DNA of 64,000 nt from Lysobacter enzymogenes. Lineage in GTDB: Bacteria > Pseudomonadota > Gammaproteobacteria > Xanthomonadales > Xanthomonadaceae. This document shows positions 26,752-33,749 of this stretch, piece by piece (the first letter of the stretch is position 1; the number at the start of each line of letters is the position of its first letter). A program made the translations under genes and the position numbers. The DNA is taken from the NCBI RefSeq assembly GCF_900106525.1, contig NZ_FNOG01000002.1, positions 62,001 through 126,000 of the forward strand. Reading direction: 5' to 3'. Under the pieces are notes generated by a model. It made no database searches, had not been told where the DNA came from, and was given only the letters and a program-made list of their open reading frames with translations.

Positions 26752-26854
26752 GCCCCGCGGCCGCGGGCGGCGTTCGCGCCGTCCGCGGTCGAGCTGCGGC
26801 AGCGGGACGGCCGCCGCAGCGAACGCCCCGCCGACGCGACTTGCGTCGCCGCGC

Positions 26855-27238
26855 TCAGTTGGTCGAACAGAACGTCACGTAGTGGTCCGGCGAGTAATAA
26901 CGCGCGTTGATCACCTTCTTCGTGCCGTCGGTGACCAGGTACACCAGGCGGCGCTGGCCGGCCGCGCCGGTGGCGGCGCGGATCTTGCCTTCCCAATACA
27001 ACTGCCCGCGGCCGGCCGCCGGCAGCCTGCCTTCGTTGTTGGAGAAGATCTGCACGTCCAGGCCCATGCGGCCGCAGTCGGCCAGCGGGTTGGCCATGGT
27101 GATGCAGACCGACATGTCGCGCTTGGCGTCGCGGATGTCGGGCGGCAGGCTGCCGCACGCGGGCGGCGCGGCCGCCGAAGCGGCGGCGGCGACGAGGCAC
27201 AGGCTCAGCGCCGACACGGCGCGGGTGGCGAGGTTCAT
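26855..27238 (-). CDS. Secreted guanyl-specific ribonuclease (RNase Sa/barnase family)
   Basis: A 127-residue protein with a signal peptide ending near ASAAAPP (about residue 23). The mature part matches the microbial RNase fold: IFSNNEGRLPAAGRG corresponds to VFQNRESVLP in RNase Sa. The catalytic Glu is then found in LYWEGKI, the Arg in AGQRRLVY and the His in YYSPDHYVTF. All three catalytic residues are therefore present. Four cysteines could form two disulfides. It should cut RNA after guanine outside the cytosol. No barstar-like inhibitor gene is adjacent, as expected if the enzyme only becomes active after export. Start supported by CAGGAG upstream. A degenerate paralogue lies 134 bp upstream. 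Confidence 0.85.
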   Translation of the reverse strand: MNLATRAVSALSLCLVAAAASAAAPPACGSLPPDIRDAKRDMSVCITMANPLADCGRMGLDVQIFSNNEGRLPAAGRGQLYWEGKIRAATGAAGQRRLVYLVTDGTKKVINARYYSPDHYVTFCSTN

Positions 27239-27372
27239 GGCGATACTCCTGGGTAGTGGAACCGCCGCGGCGATGGCCGCAGCGACGGCGGGCCGGTCGC
27301 CCGCCGTGGACCGGCGGACTCGTCCCGGCATCGAAAGAACGGCGGCGCACCCGCGCCGCCGTCCGCGCGCGC

Positions 27373-27756
27373 TTACTTGCCCGCGACCTGGCAGAAGCTC
27401 TTGAAGTTGTCGTCGGTGAAGTAGCGCTTGGCGACCGGCTTGCCCTTGGCGCCGACGGCGACGTTGTAGACCAGGCCCTGCGGCGAACCCAGCAGCGCCG
27501 GCGAGGCGCGCCAGTACTGCGCGCCGATCCCGCCCAGCGGCGGCAGCAGGCCCTGGGCGTTGTCGTAGACGCGGGCGTTGAGCCGGTACTTGAGGCAGGC
27601 CTTGGCCGGGTCGGCGGCGTGCACGCAGATATTGAAGTCGCGCACCAAGGCCTCGGGCGGGGCGGTCTTGCACGCCGGCGGGTCGCCGGCCAGGGCGGGC
27701 GCGGCGGCGCACAGCAGGGCGGCGGCCAGCGACCACTTCACAAGTTGGACGTTCAT
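27373..27756 (-). CDS. Secreted RNase-fold paralogue lacking the catalytic triad
   Basis: A 127-residue protein with a signal peptide ending near APALAGDPP (about residue 24). It aligns along its whole length with the downstream RNase: the same four cysteines, RVYDNAQGLLPPLGGIG for the first strand, and RYFTDDNFKSFCQ at the end. The three catalytic positions are changed: Glu becomes Arg in QYWRA, the Arg is lost in SPQGLVYN, and His becomes Asn in DDNFKSF. It is therefore a pseudo-enzyme, possibly an RNA binder, an inhibitor or a regulator of its sister. GGAGAGAGAGAACCC precedes the ATG. A 28-bp element lies about 105-130 bp upstream. Confidence 0.82.
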   Translation of the reverse strand: MNVQLVKWSLAAALLCAAAPALAGDPPACKTAPPEALVRDFNICVHAADPAKACLKYRLNARVYDNAQGLLPPLGGIGAQYWRASPALLGSPQGLVYNVAVGAKGKPVAKRYFTDDNFKSFCQVAGK

Positions 27757-27859
27757 GGGTTCTCTCTCTCCGAAGAAGGTGGGCCCGCGCGGGCCCGGCC
27801 CGGAGGCGGTCTGCGCGAGGCGGCCGCTAGTGCCGCGCCGCCACCTTGGCCGCGCCGCG

Positions 27860-27887
27860 GCGGCCGCGCCTTCCGGCAACCTTACGG
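27860..27887 (-). promoter_or_regulatory. Candidate operator upstream of the pseudo-RNase gene
   Basis: On the minus strand this reads CCGTAAGGTTGCCGGAAGG and continues CGCGGCCGC. It holds two CCGKAAGG half-sites exactly 11 bp apart. It differs by one base from the element at 28094-28121, which faces the opposite way, and lies 104-131 bp upstream of the start at 27756. An 11-bp direct repeat is the layout bound by OmpR/PhoB-type winged helices. Confidence 0.6.
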
Positions 27888-28093
27888 TCGCGTCCGGGCC
27901 GCGCCCGGCTCGGGCCGGACTGTGTCGCACCGCACCCGCGCCGGTGAGGCCCGGTAGAGCCGCCGTGAGCGGGCGGCGAAACTGGGTGAGCGCGCGGCCG
28001 CGGCGCGCGTGCGATCCGCCCGGTCCGGGCGTCGCGCCCGCCGCAACCTGACGGAACTCATCACAACCCATTGAAATTAAAGAACTTCGTGCT

Positions 28094-28121
28094 CCGTAAG
28101 GTTGCCGTAAGGCGCGGCCGC
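28094..28121 (+). promoter_or_regulatory. Candidate operator upstream of the 476-residue protein gene
   Basis: CCGTAAGGTTGCCGTAAGG followed by CGCGGCCGC: two identical CCGTAAGG half-sites 11 bp apart. It lies 121-148 bp upstream of the ATG at 28242, directly after an A/T-rich patch (TTGAAATTAAAGAACTT) that could be part of a promoter. It is the inverted counterpart of the element at 27860-27887. A possible weaker half-copy (CCGTCAGGTTG on the minus strand) is at 28044-28054. Confidence 0.6.
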
Positions 28122-28241
28122 GGACGCCGCGCGCAGCCTGCGCGGCAACGGATCGCCGCACGCCGCGCTCCGCCGTCGACGCGCCGCCGGGCGCGCGGCC
28201 ACCGGCGCGCACGCCGCCCCGCGGCGAGGCAGGAGCGCAGC

Positions 28242-29672
28242 ATGTCCGCATACGAGCCCCCCTATTCCCACGTCGGCGAAGCGTCGACCCCGACGCTGGA
28301 GTCGCCGGACGAAGAGGTCGGCCCGCTGTCGCAGTTCCGCCACGGCGCCCAGGACCGGCGCCTGCTGGAGCTGGCGCGACTGGACGCGGGCCTGGCCGCC
28401 AATGCCGACTTCGACGACAAGCCCTGGGGGCTGCTGTACCGCGCCCTGGTCGATTCGATCGGGCTGTCGCCGGACGACTTCCAGCTCGCCTACCCCAGCG
28501 CGCCGTGGGACTGGCCGTGCCCGCAGGAAGGTTTCATCCACGCCGCCCAGTACGACTTCTGCGCCACCGCGCCGCAGTGGAGCGCGATCGGCGCCTACGT
28601 CTCCAGCGGCGACACCGTGCACCAGGCGTACCAGCAGTTCCTCAACACCGCGCTGGCCCAGACCGACTACCGCAGCCTGCGCCAGCACCTCAACGACGCC
28701 GACGACGCCCTGACCACGGCGACCAACCAGTACACCTTGGCCACCACCTCGGCCGCCTCGGCCTATGCGGCCCAGGTCGAGGACAACCAGCCCAGCTTCA
28801 CCCAGTGGCTCGGCAGCGCGCGCGGCCACGGCCACCAGACCCGGATCGTCGCCGCGCAGGTGGCGATGAACCGGGCCCAGGCGCACTACGCCGCGCTGGT
28901 GGCGCAGTGCCAGTCGCCGGAACTGGGCCAGGCGCAACGCCGCTGCGGCGACGAGCGCTTCCACGTGCGCCTGTCCGACCTCAACCTGATCCGCATGCCC
29001 AAGGTGCCGGACTGGCGCCTGGCCCAGAGCAGCGACGACTGGGTCGCCCAGGTCGAAGCCGGCCGCGGCCCGGCCGGGGTGACCCTGGGCTTCAGCAACC
29101 GCGAGGCGCCCTACGACTTCGCCCAGACCTGGGCCGGCCGCCGCGGCCGCATCCGCCAGTTGTTCTGGCAGGTGCGCATCAACGGCCGCTGGGAGCGCAT
29201 CGACGAATTCGAGTTCGACAACAAGCTCGAGCTGTCGCTGGACTTCCAGGCGGTGGACACCATCGCCATCCGCCCGGGCGAGTGGTTCGACGGCGACTTC
29301 GCCCGCTCGATGATCGACGGGCCGTTCATGCCCGGCTACAGCGCCTTCGGCGGCGACAGCGTGGAAACCCGCGGCCAGCCGGTGTTCGGCGAGCGCGGCT
29401 TCTTCGGTTTGATCAAGAGCGGGCTGTGCGTGGGCTACCGGCCCTCGTTCGCGATCCGCACCACCACTTCGACCTTCCGCCGCTTCGTCGATCCGTTCAA
29501 GGCCGCCACCGCGCTGCGCATCGGCCCGTTCGTGTTCGAAGCCGAAGGCGGCAGCCTCGCCGCCGGCTGGAAGGCCGACCCGGCGACCCAGACCTTCACC
29601 GGCGCCACCACCTCGCGCAGCCCGCTGATCCTGGGCGCGACGGTGGCCGAACTGCCCAACGCGGCCGGCTGA
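28242..29672 (+). CDS. Large hypothetical protein, unknown function
   Basis: A 476-residue protein without signal peptide or membrane helices. The N-terminal 110 residues include DDFQLAYPSAPWDWPCPQEG. The middle (about 130-220) is helical and alanine-rich (ATNQYTLATTSAASAYAAQV). The C-terminal 240 residues look beta-rich, with NGRWERIDEFEFDNKLELSL and DTIAIRPGEWFDGDFARSMI. A tail (GPFVFEAEGGSLAAGWKADP) completes it. No family is recognised. GGCAGGAGCGCAGC before the ATG supports the start. It is divergent from the RNase pair and shares its upstream element, so it may be co-regulated with them. Confidence 0.8.
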   Translation: MSAYEPPYSHVGEASTPTLESPDEEVGPLSQFRHGAQDRRLLELARLDAGLAANADFDDKPWGLLYRALVDSIGLSPDDFQLAYPSAPWDWPCPQEGFIHAAQYDFCATAPQWSAIGAYVSSGDTVHQAYQQFLNTALAQTDYRSLRQHLNDADDALTTATNQYTLATTSAASAYAAQVEDNQPSFTQWLGSARGHGHQTRIVAAQVAMNRAQAHYAALVAQCQSPELGQAQRRCGDERFHVRLSDLNLIRMPKVPDWRLAQSSDDWVAQVEAGRGPAGVTLGFSNREAPYDFAQTWAGRRGRIRQLFWQVRINGRWERIDEFEFDNKLELSLDFQAVDTIAIRPGEWFDGDFARSMIDGPFMPGYSAFGGDSVETRGQPVFGERGFFGLIKSGLCVGYRPSFAIRTTTSTFRRFVDPFKAATALRIGPFVFEAEGGSLAAGWKADPATQTFTGATTSRSPLILGATVAELPNAAG

Positions 29673-30011
29673 GCGCCGCGGCGAAACCACGCCGCCGGCG
29701 CGAGGCCGGCGGCAGCAGCAAGCATCGGCTCGTCCGGTTAGCGACCCCAGCGCGAACCGGGCACAGCATCCGCGGCGGATCGCCCAGCGACGCGACCGCC
29801 GCACGGGCCGATGGGGAACCGGCTTGCAGGAGCCGGTTCCGGCGATCCGGCCGGTGCGCGCCTGTCAGGGGGCAGGCGCGCACCGGTCGGGGCTTGCGTT
29901 GTCGGGGCGCGGCAGGCGCTGGAGTCGCGTTGGGGATTCGCGCGGCGGCGCCGATACGTTGCGCGGGCATCTGCGATGCAGAGGTGGAGACTGCGTTGTC
30001 GGAGCCGACAG

Positions 30012-30195
30012 CGTCGGGCCTGAAGGCCCTCCCACAAGAGAGCATCGGGCCTGAAGGCCCTTGCCTAAAAAGCTTCAGGCCTGAAGGCCCTCCCACAAAG
30101 AGCTCCAGGCTTGAAGGCCCGGCCACAAGAGGCGGCCTGAAGGTCCGCGCGCTCGGCGACTCGCTATTTTGTGGGAGGGCCTTCAGGCCCGACGC
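30012..30195. repeat. Family B array: about five direct copies and one inverted copy
   Basis: GGGCCTGAAGGCCC-type units start at about 30016, 30047, 30077, 30107 and 30133, roughly 30 bp apart, most followed by TCCCACAA. They decay left to right, and a final unit at about 30171-30193 is inverted (GTGGGAGGGCCTTCAGGCCC). The array fills the gap between the 476-residue gene and the convergent membrane protein gene. The rest of the 548-bp gap shows nothing. Confidence 0.8.
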
Positions 30196-30220
30196 TTTTG
30201 GCTCCGCTCGCCGCGCAGCC

Positions 30221-30574
30221 TCAGCGCAACTGCGCCACCGCGATCACCAGCCACGCCACCGCCGCGACCGCGGCCATGATCCCGGCATCGAGATCGCGCT
30301 CGCGCCATGCGCGCCAGCCCACCACCGCCAGGCACGGCACGCCGGCCGCGACCACGCCCGCGCCGAACCAGCGCGCGCCGGGCTCCTTCTGGCCCGAGCC
30401 GAGCAGATAGCCGAACACGTCCATCGCCCACATCGGCAGCGAGAACATCCACGCCGTCAGCGGCGCCAGCACCAGGATGGTGAAGAACGCCAGCACCAGC
30501 GCCTTGACCAGGGCGAAGCGGGTCGGCACGTGCATGTTCCAGCGATAGCGCTGGTTCGACCGGCGCCATCTCAT
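30221..30574 (-). CDS. Small membrane protein of the TerY-P locus
   Basis: A 117-residue protein with three predicted membrane helices (ALVLAFFTILVLAPLTAWMF; WFGAGVVAAGVPCLAVVGW; IMAAVAAVAWLVIAVAQL). Its ATG overlaps the kinase stop by four bases (ATGA). No family is known. Co-translation with a kinase that itself ends in two membrane helices suggests a membrane complex. Confidence 0.8.
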   Translation of the reverse strand: MRWRRSNQRYRWNMHVPTRFALVKALVLAFFTILVLAPLTAWMFSLPMWAMDVFGYLLGSGQKEPGARWFGAGVVAAGVPCLAVVGWRAWRERDLDAGIMAAVAAVAWLVIAVAQLR

Positions 30575-32073
30575 GAGCGCGACAACCTGCGCGGGATCGC
30601 GACCAGGAACACATAGCAGACCGCGATGAAGGCCATGCCCAGGAAGGTCAGCAGGATCGAGTTGGTCCAGCGGTCCAGCGGCGTCGCCGCGGCCGCGCGC
30701 AGGCTCGCGTAATAGCCCTGCGCATGCTGCATCAGCCAGCCGAACGCCAGCGGCGCGGCCAGCGCGGCCAGCGCGCGCACGCGCCCGGGCAGACGCGCGC
30801 GCCAGCCGCTGCGCGACGGCGCCGGTGCGGCCGGCACTTGCGGCGGCGCGTAGTACGGATTCCATTGCGGCGGCGGCTGCGGCCGCGCCACCCGCAGACG
30901 CGGTTGCGCGGTCGACGCCGGTTGCGGCGTCGCCGCGGTGCGCCACCAGCCCAGGGTCTGCGGTTGCGCGCGCGCGGTCGCGATCGCGGCGGCCGCGCGC
31001 GGCGCCGGACGCGGCCGGCTCGCGGCCTTGCGCGCGGTGGCGTTGAGCAAGTCGTGGCGCACGCACGCCGCGCAAGGTTCGCCGGCGTAGTGCTGATGCT
31101 CGCGGTTGCGATCGCAGATCACGATCAGCCCGCGCGAGGGCTGGGCGTAGGCGCGCAGCGTCTCGCTCCATTCCGCCGAGCTCGGCCGCCGCGCCGGCTC
31201 TTCGCCGAACGCGCGGTCGAACAGATCGCGCAGCCCGCGCGGCATCAGCGCGTGGCCGCTGACCGGGTTCGGCGCCATCATCGGATTGCCGCGCTGCGAA
31301 TAGGCGTAGCAACGTTCGCGGATGCGCCCGGGCACGTCGGTCGGCACCCGGTCGTAGGCGGGGCGGCCGCTGTAGGGATGGATGCCGAAGTTGAGCAACT
31401 GGAAGATCACCACCGCCAGCGCGAAGCGGTCCTGGGTTTCCTCGCCGGCCTCGTCGAGCGCGCGGATCTGATACTCCGGCGCCAGATAGTCGGGAGTGAA
31501 CTGCGGCGCGTGGAAGCGGCCGCCGCGGCCCTGGATGCTGAAGCCGTCGCAGTCCAGCAGCGCGATGTACAGCGAGGCGCGGTAGAAGCGCAGGTTCACC
31601 GGCTTGAGGTCGACCACGTAATGGTGCTGCGCGTGCAGCGCTGCCAGCACCGAGGCCAGGTTCGCCGCCAAAGTGACCTTGTGGCCCAGCCCGACCGGTA
31701 ATCCGGCCGCGCGCGCCTGGCGTTCCTGCAGGATCTGTTCGACCTCGTTGGTCGACTGCACGTCCAGCGCCGGCATGGTGAAGCCTACGAAGCGGCCCTG
31801 CTCGTCGCGCACGCTCGCGTCGGGCCAGGCGATCTGCACGTAACGCTTGCCGCTTTCGTACTGGTCGGGCAGCTTCGGGCGCAGTTGCAGCATCGCCTCG
31901 ATGCGGTCGGTGTAGCTCGGCGGATCGACCCGCGCGTGGTAGATCTTGGCCACGCTGTGCGGATCGTCGGCCAGCAGGTACACGCTGCCGGCGCCGCCGC
32001 TCTTGATCAACGGCCCCAGGCGCGAACGGCGCGAGCCGATCACGATGGCGCTGCCGGTGGTGAGGCTGCTCAT
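30571..32073 (-). CDS. TerY-P-type protein kinase with zinc ribbon and membrane tail
   Basis: A 500-residue protein. Kinase domain (about 15-310): glycine loop KSGGAGSVYLL, Lys in SVAKIYHA, catalytic loop YVVDLKPVNLRFY, metal loop ALLDCDGFSIQG (DxDG in place of DFG), and YLAPEYQ. All key residues are present. Just after it, CDRNREHQHYAGEPCAAC is the Cys/His zinc ribbon that marks the kinases of TerY-P triads. A proline/alanine-rich linker leads to two membrane helices (LAALAAPLAFGWLMQ and ILLTFLGMAFIAVCYVFLVA). In this widespread triad the kinase, a PP2C phosphatase and a vWA protein are encoded together and thought to form a phospho-signalling unit. Confidence 0.93.
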   Translation of the reverse strand: MSSLTTGSAIVIGSRRSRLGPLIKSGGAGSVYLLADDPHSVAKIYHARVDPPSYTDRIEAMLQLRPKLPDQYESGKRYVQIAWPDASVRDEQGRFVGFTMPALDVQSTNEVEQILQERQARAAGLPVGLGHKVTLAANLASVLAALHAQHHYVVDLKPVNLRFYRASLYIALLDCDGFSIQGRGGRFHAPQFTPDYLAPEYQIRALDEAGEETQDRFALAVVIFQLLNFGIHPYSGRPAYDRVPTDVPGRIRERCYAYSQRGNPMMAPNPVSGHALMPRGLRDLFDRAFGEEPARRPSSAEWSETLRAYAQPSRGLIVICDRNREHQHYAGEPCAACVRHDLLNATARKAASRPRPAPRAAAAIATARAQPQTLGWWRTAATPQPASTAQPRLRVARPQPPPQWNPYYAPPQVPAAPAPSRSGWRARLPGRVRALAALAAPLAFGWLMQHAQGYYASLRAAAATPLDRWTNSILLTFLGMAFIAVCYVFLVAIPRRLSRS

Positions 32074-32084
32074 CGCCGGCGTTC

Positions 32085-32843
32085 TCAGGCCCGCAGCGCG
32101 ATCAGCAGGGTCTTGTCGTCGGAGGTGATGCCGTGCGTGCGCGGATCGGCCAAGGTGCCGTGCAGCGCGCGGCTGCCCTCGGCCTCGTCCACCGACGCCA
32201 GATAGCGCGCCACCGGATCGATGAACGGCGCGTACAGCGCGGCGTTGCCGCGCGTCATCGCGAACGGCATGGCCCCGTCGGACATCAGCGCCAGGCGCGC
32301 GGTCGGCGCCGGCACCTCCAGCACCCGCAACTGCTCGCGCCAGCTTTCGCCGGTGACGAACCAGGTTTCGTTGGCGTACTCGCCGTTGGCCGGCAACGAC
32401 ACCACCGCGTCTTCGTCCGCGTCGGCCGCCTCGGCCACGCCGATGCCGTCGCCGATGTGCAGGAACCAGCCGCGCTGCGCGTCGCCGGCGTAACCGACCA
32501 CGGTCGCGGCGTAGTCGCCGAGCGCGCGGCCGTCGGCCTGCGCGCGCTCGACCACGCTCGCGCGCGCCTGCGCCACCGCCTCGGCGGCGGCTTCGAAGAA
32601 GGTCTCGCGCGGTGCGTCCAGCAACTGCGGCTCGCCCGCCAGGCGCTCGCCCAGCGCGCGCGCCAGCCCATCGGCGATCAGACGCGCGCCGATGTCGCTG
32701 TGCGCGGCCGAACCGGCGCCGTCGCAGACCACCGCGGCCAATACATCGCCGCTGACGTGGAAGGCGCAAGCGTCCTGGCACGGAATGCCTTTGTCCAGGT
32801 GCGAGCTGCCCACCGCCGATGCGGCATAGATCCGCCAGCCCAT
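32085..32843 (-). CDS. PP2C-family serine/threonine phosphatase
   Basis: A 252-residue protein with the PP2C metal-binding motifs in order: KGIPCQDACAF, VVCDGAGSAAHSDIGARLI, GDYAATVVGY, FLHIGDGIGVA, LALMSDGAMPFA and GITSDDKTLLIAL. The Asp residues that hold the two metals are conserved. It should reverse the action of the kinase encoded 11 bp downstream. It starts 11 bp after the vWA gene. Second gene of the TerY-P triad. Confidence 0.93.
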   Translation of the reverse strand: MGWRIYAASAVGSSHLDKGIPCQDACAFHVSGDVLAAVVCDGAGSAAHSDIGARLIADGLARALGERLAGEPQLLDAPRETFFEAAAEAVAQARASVVERAQADGRALGDYAATVVGYAGDAQRGWFLHIGDGIGVAEAADADEDAVVSLPANGEYANETWFVTGESWREQLRVLEVPAPTARLALMSDGAMPFAMTRGNAALYAPFIDPVARYLASVDEAEGSRALHGTLADPRTHGITSDDKTLLIALRA

Positions 32844-32854
32844 GCGCGCCCCGC

Positions 32855-33535
32855 TCAGGTCGGAACCGAGGACCAGGTGTCGGTCGAAGGCAGCTGCGCA
32901 GCGCCGCCCGGACGCGACTGCGAAACCACCTGCATGCTCGCGCTGAGCCACAGGAACAGCTCGCGGAACTGCAGGCCCTGCAAGCGCTTGACCCCGCCGG
33001 GGCCCTTGCTGCTGAACTGGCTCATGATGCGCTCGTCGCCCTGCCCGACCGCGATCGGGAAGATCGCGACCTTGTTCGCGGTTTCCGCGTCGCGCGCGCG
33101 CTGCGCGGCGGCTTCCCAGGCGTCGGTCGGCGCGCCGTCGGACATCAGGAACAGCCACGGCCGGGTGTAGGCCACGCCGGCGGCCTTGAAGCGCTGCTTC
33201 TCGTTCTCGACCTCGCCCAGGGCCAGGTCGATCGCCCGCCCGGTCGGGGTGGTGCCCGCCGCTTCCAGCACCGGCGCGGTGAAATCCATGGCATCGCACC
33301 AGTCGCCGGCCAGCTCGGCCTGATCGAAGCCGCCGTAGCGCACCACCAGCACGCGCACGCGCTTGGCCGCGATGACGTCGCTCTTGAGCTCTTCTTCCAG
33401 CAGCTTCAAGCCTTCGTTCAGCTGATCCATCGGCGCGCCGGTCATGCTGCCGGAGCAGTCCAACACCAGGACCAGCGGGGTGCGCTGCTCGGTGTTGTCG
33501 ACCAAGGCGACGTCTGGGATGGCGGTCTGATTCAT
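32855..33535 (-). CDS. TerY-like von Willebrand factor A domain protein
   Basis: A 226-residue single-domain vWA protein. The MIDAS metal site is complete: VLDCSGSMTG (DxSxS), the Thr in EAAGTTPTGRAI, and the Asp in FLMSDGAPTDAW. It closely follows the TerY pattern (HxxxL-free, GDERIMSQFS then LQGLQFRELFLWLSASM). It probably presents metal-dependent binding to the kinase/phosphatase pair. No terC, terD or terZ genes are visible, so a tellurite link is not supported. First gene of the operon; its promoter lies within the 214 bp shared with the divergent phospholipase gene. Confidence 0.93.
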   Translation of the reverse strand: MNQTAIPDVALVDNTEQRTPLVLVLDCSGSMTGAPMDQLNEGLKLLEEELKSDVIAAKRVRVLVVRYGGFDQAELAGDWCDAMDFTAPVLEAAGTTPTGRAIDLALGEVENEKQRFKAAGVAYTRPWLFLMSDGAPTDAWEAAAQRARDAETANKVAIFPIAVGQGDERIMSQFSSKGPGGVKRLQGLQFRELFLWLSASMQVVSQSRPGGAAQLPSTDTWSSVPT

Positions 33536-33749
33536 GACATTCCCTTGCTTTGACTGAACCGGGAGTATGCCAGCGCCGGGCCGCAGGTGGCCATCGCGCA
33601 CGCTGGCGACGCGAACGCCGGCACAGGTCGGCGCCGCGGTCGGCGAACCGTCACCGCACTGCCATACGCCCGCAGCACGCTGCCGGAGCGGCGCTGCCCG
33701 CCGCTTCCCCCAGCCTCCGCTTTCGAGCGGGTATCTCGCCCGGATCGCC

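Noticed and set aside
30012-30195. Roughly 30-bp periodic palindromic units, also CRISPR-like at first sight
   Set aside because: There are no unique spacers of constant size and one unit is inverted; it is a degenerate hairpin-repeat array.
32855-33535. Tellurite-resistance operon suggested by the TerY-like protein
   Set aside because: No terC, terD, terZ or related genes are present. The TerY-P triad occurs widely apart from tellurite resistance.
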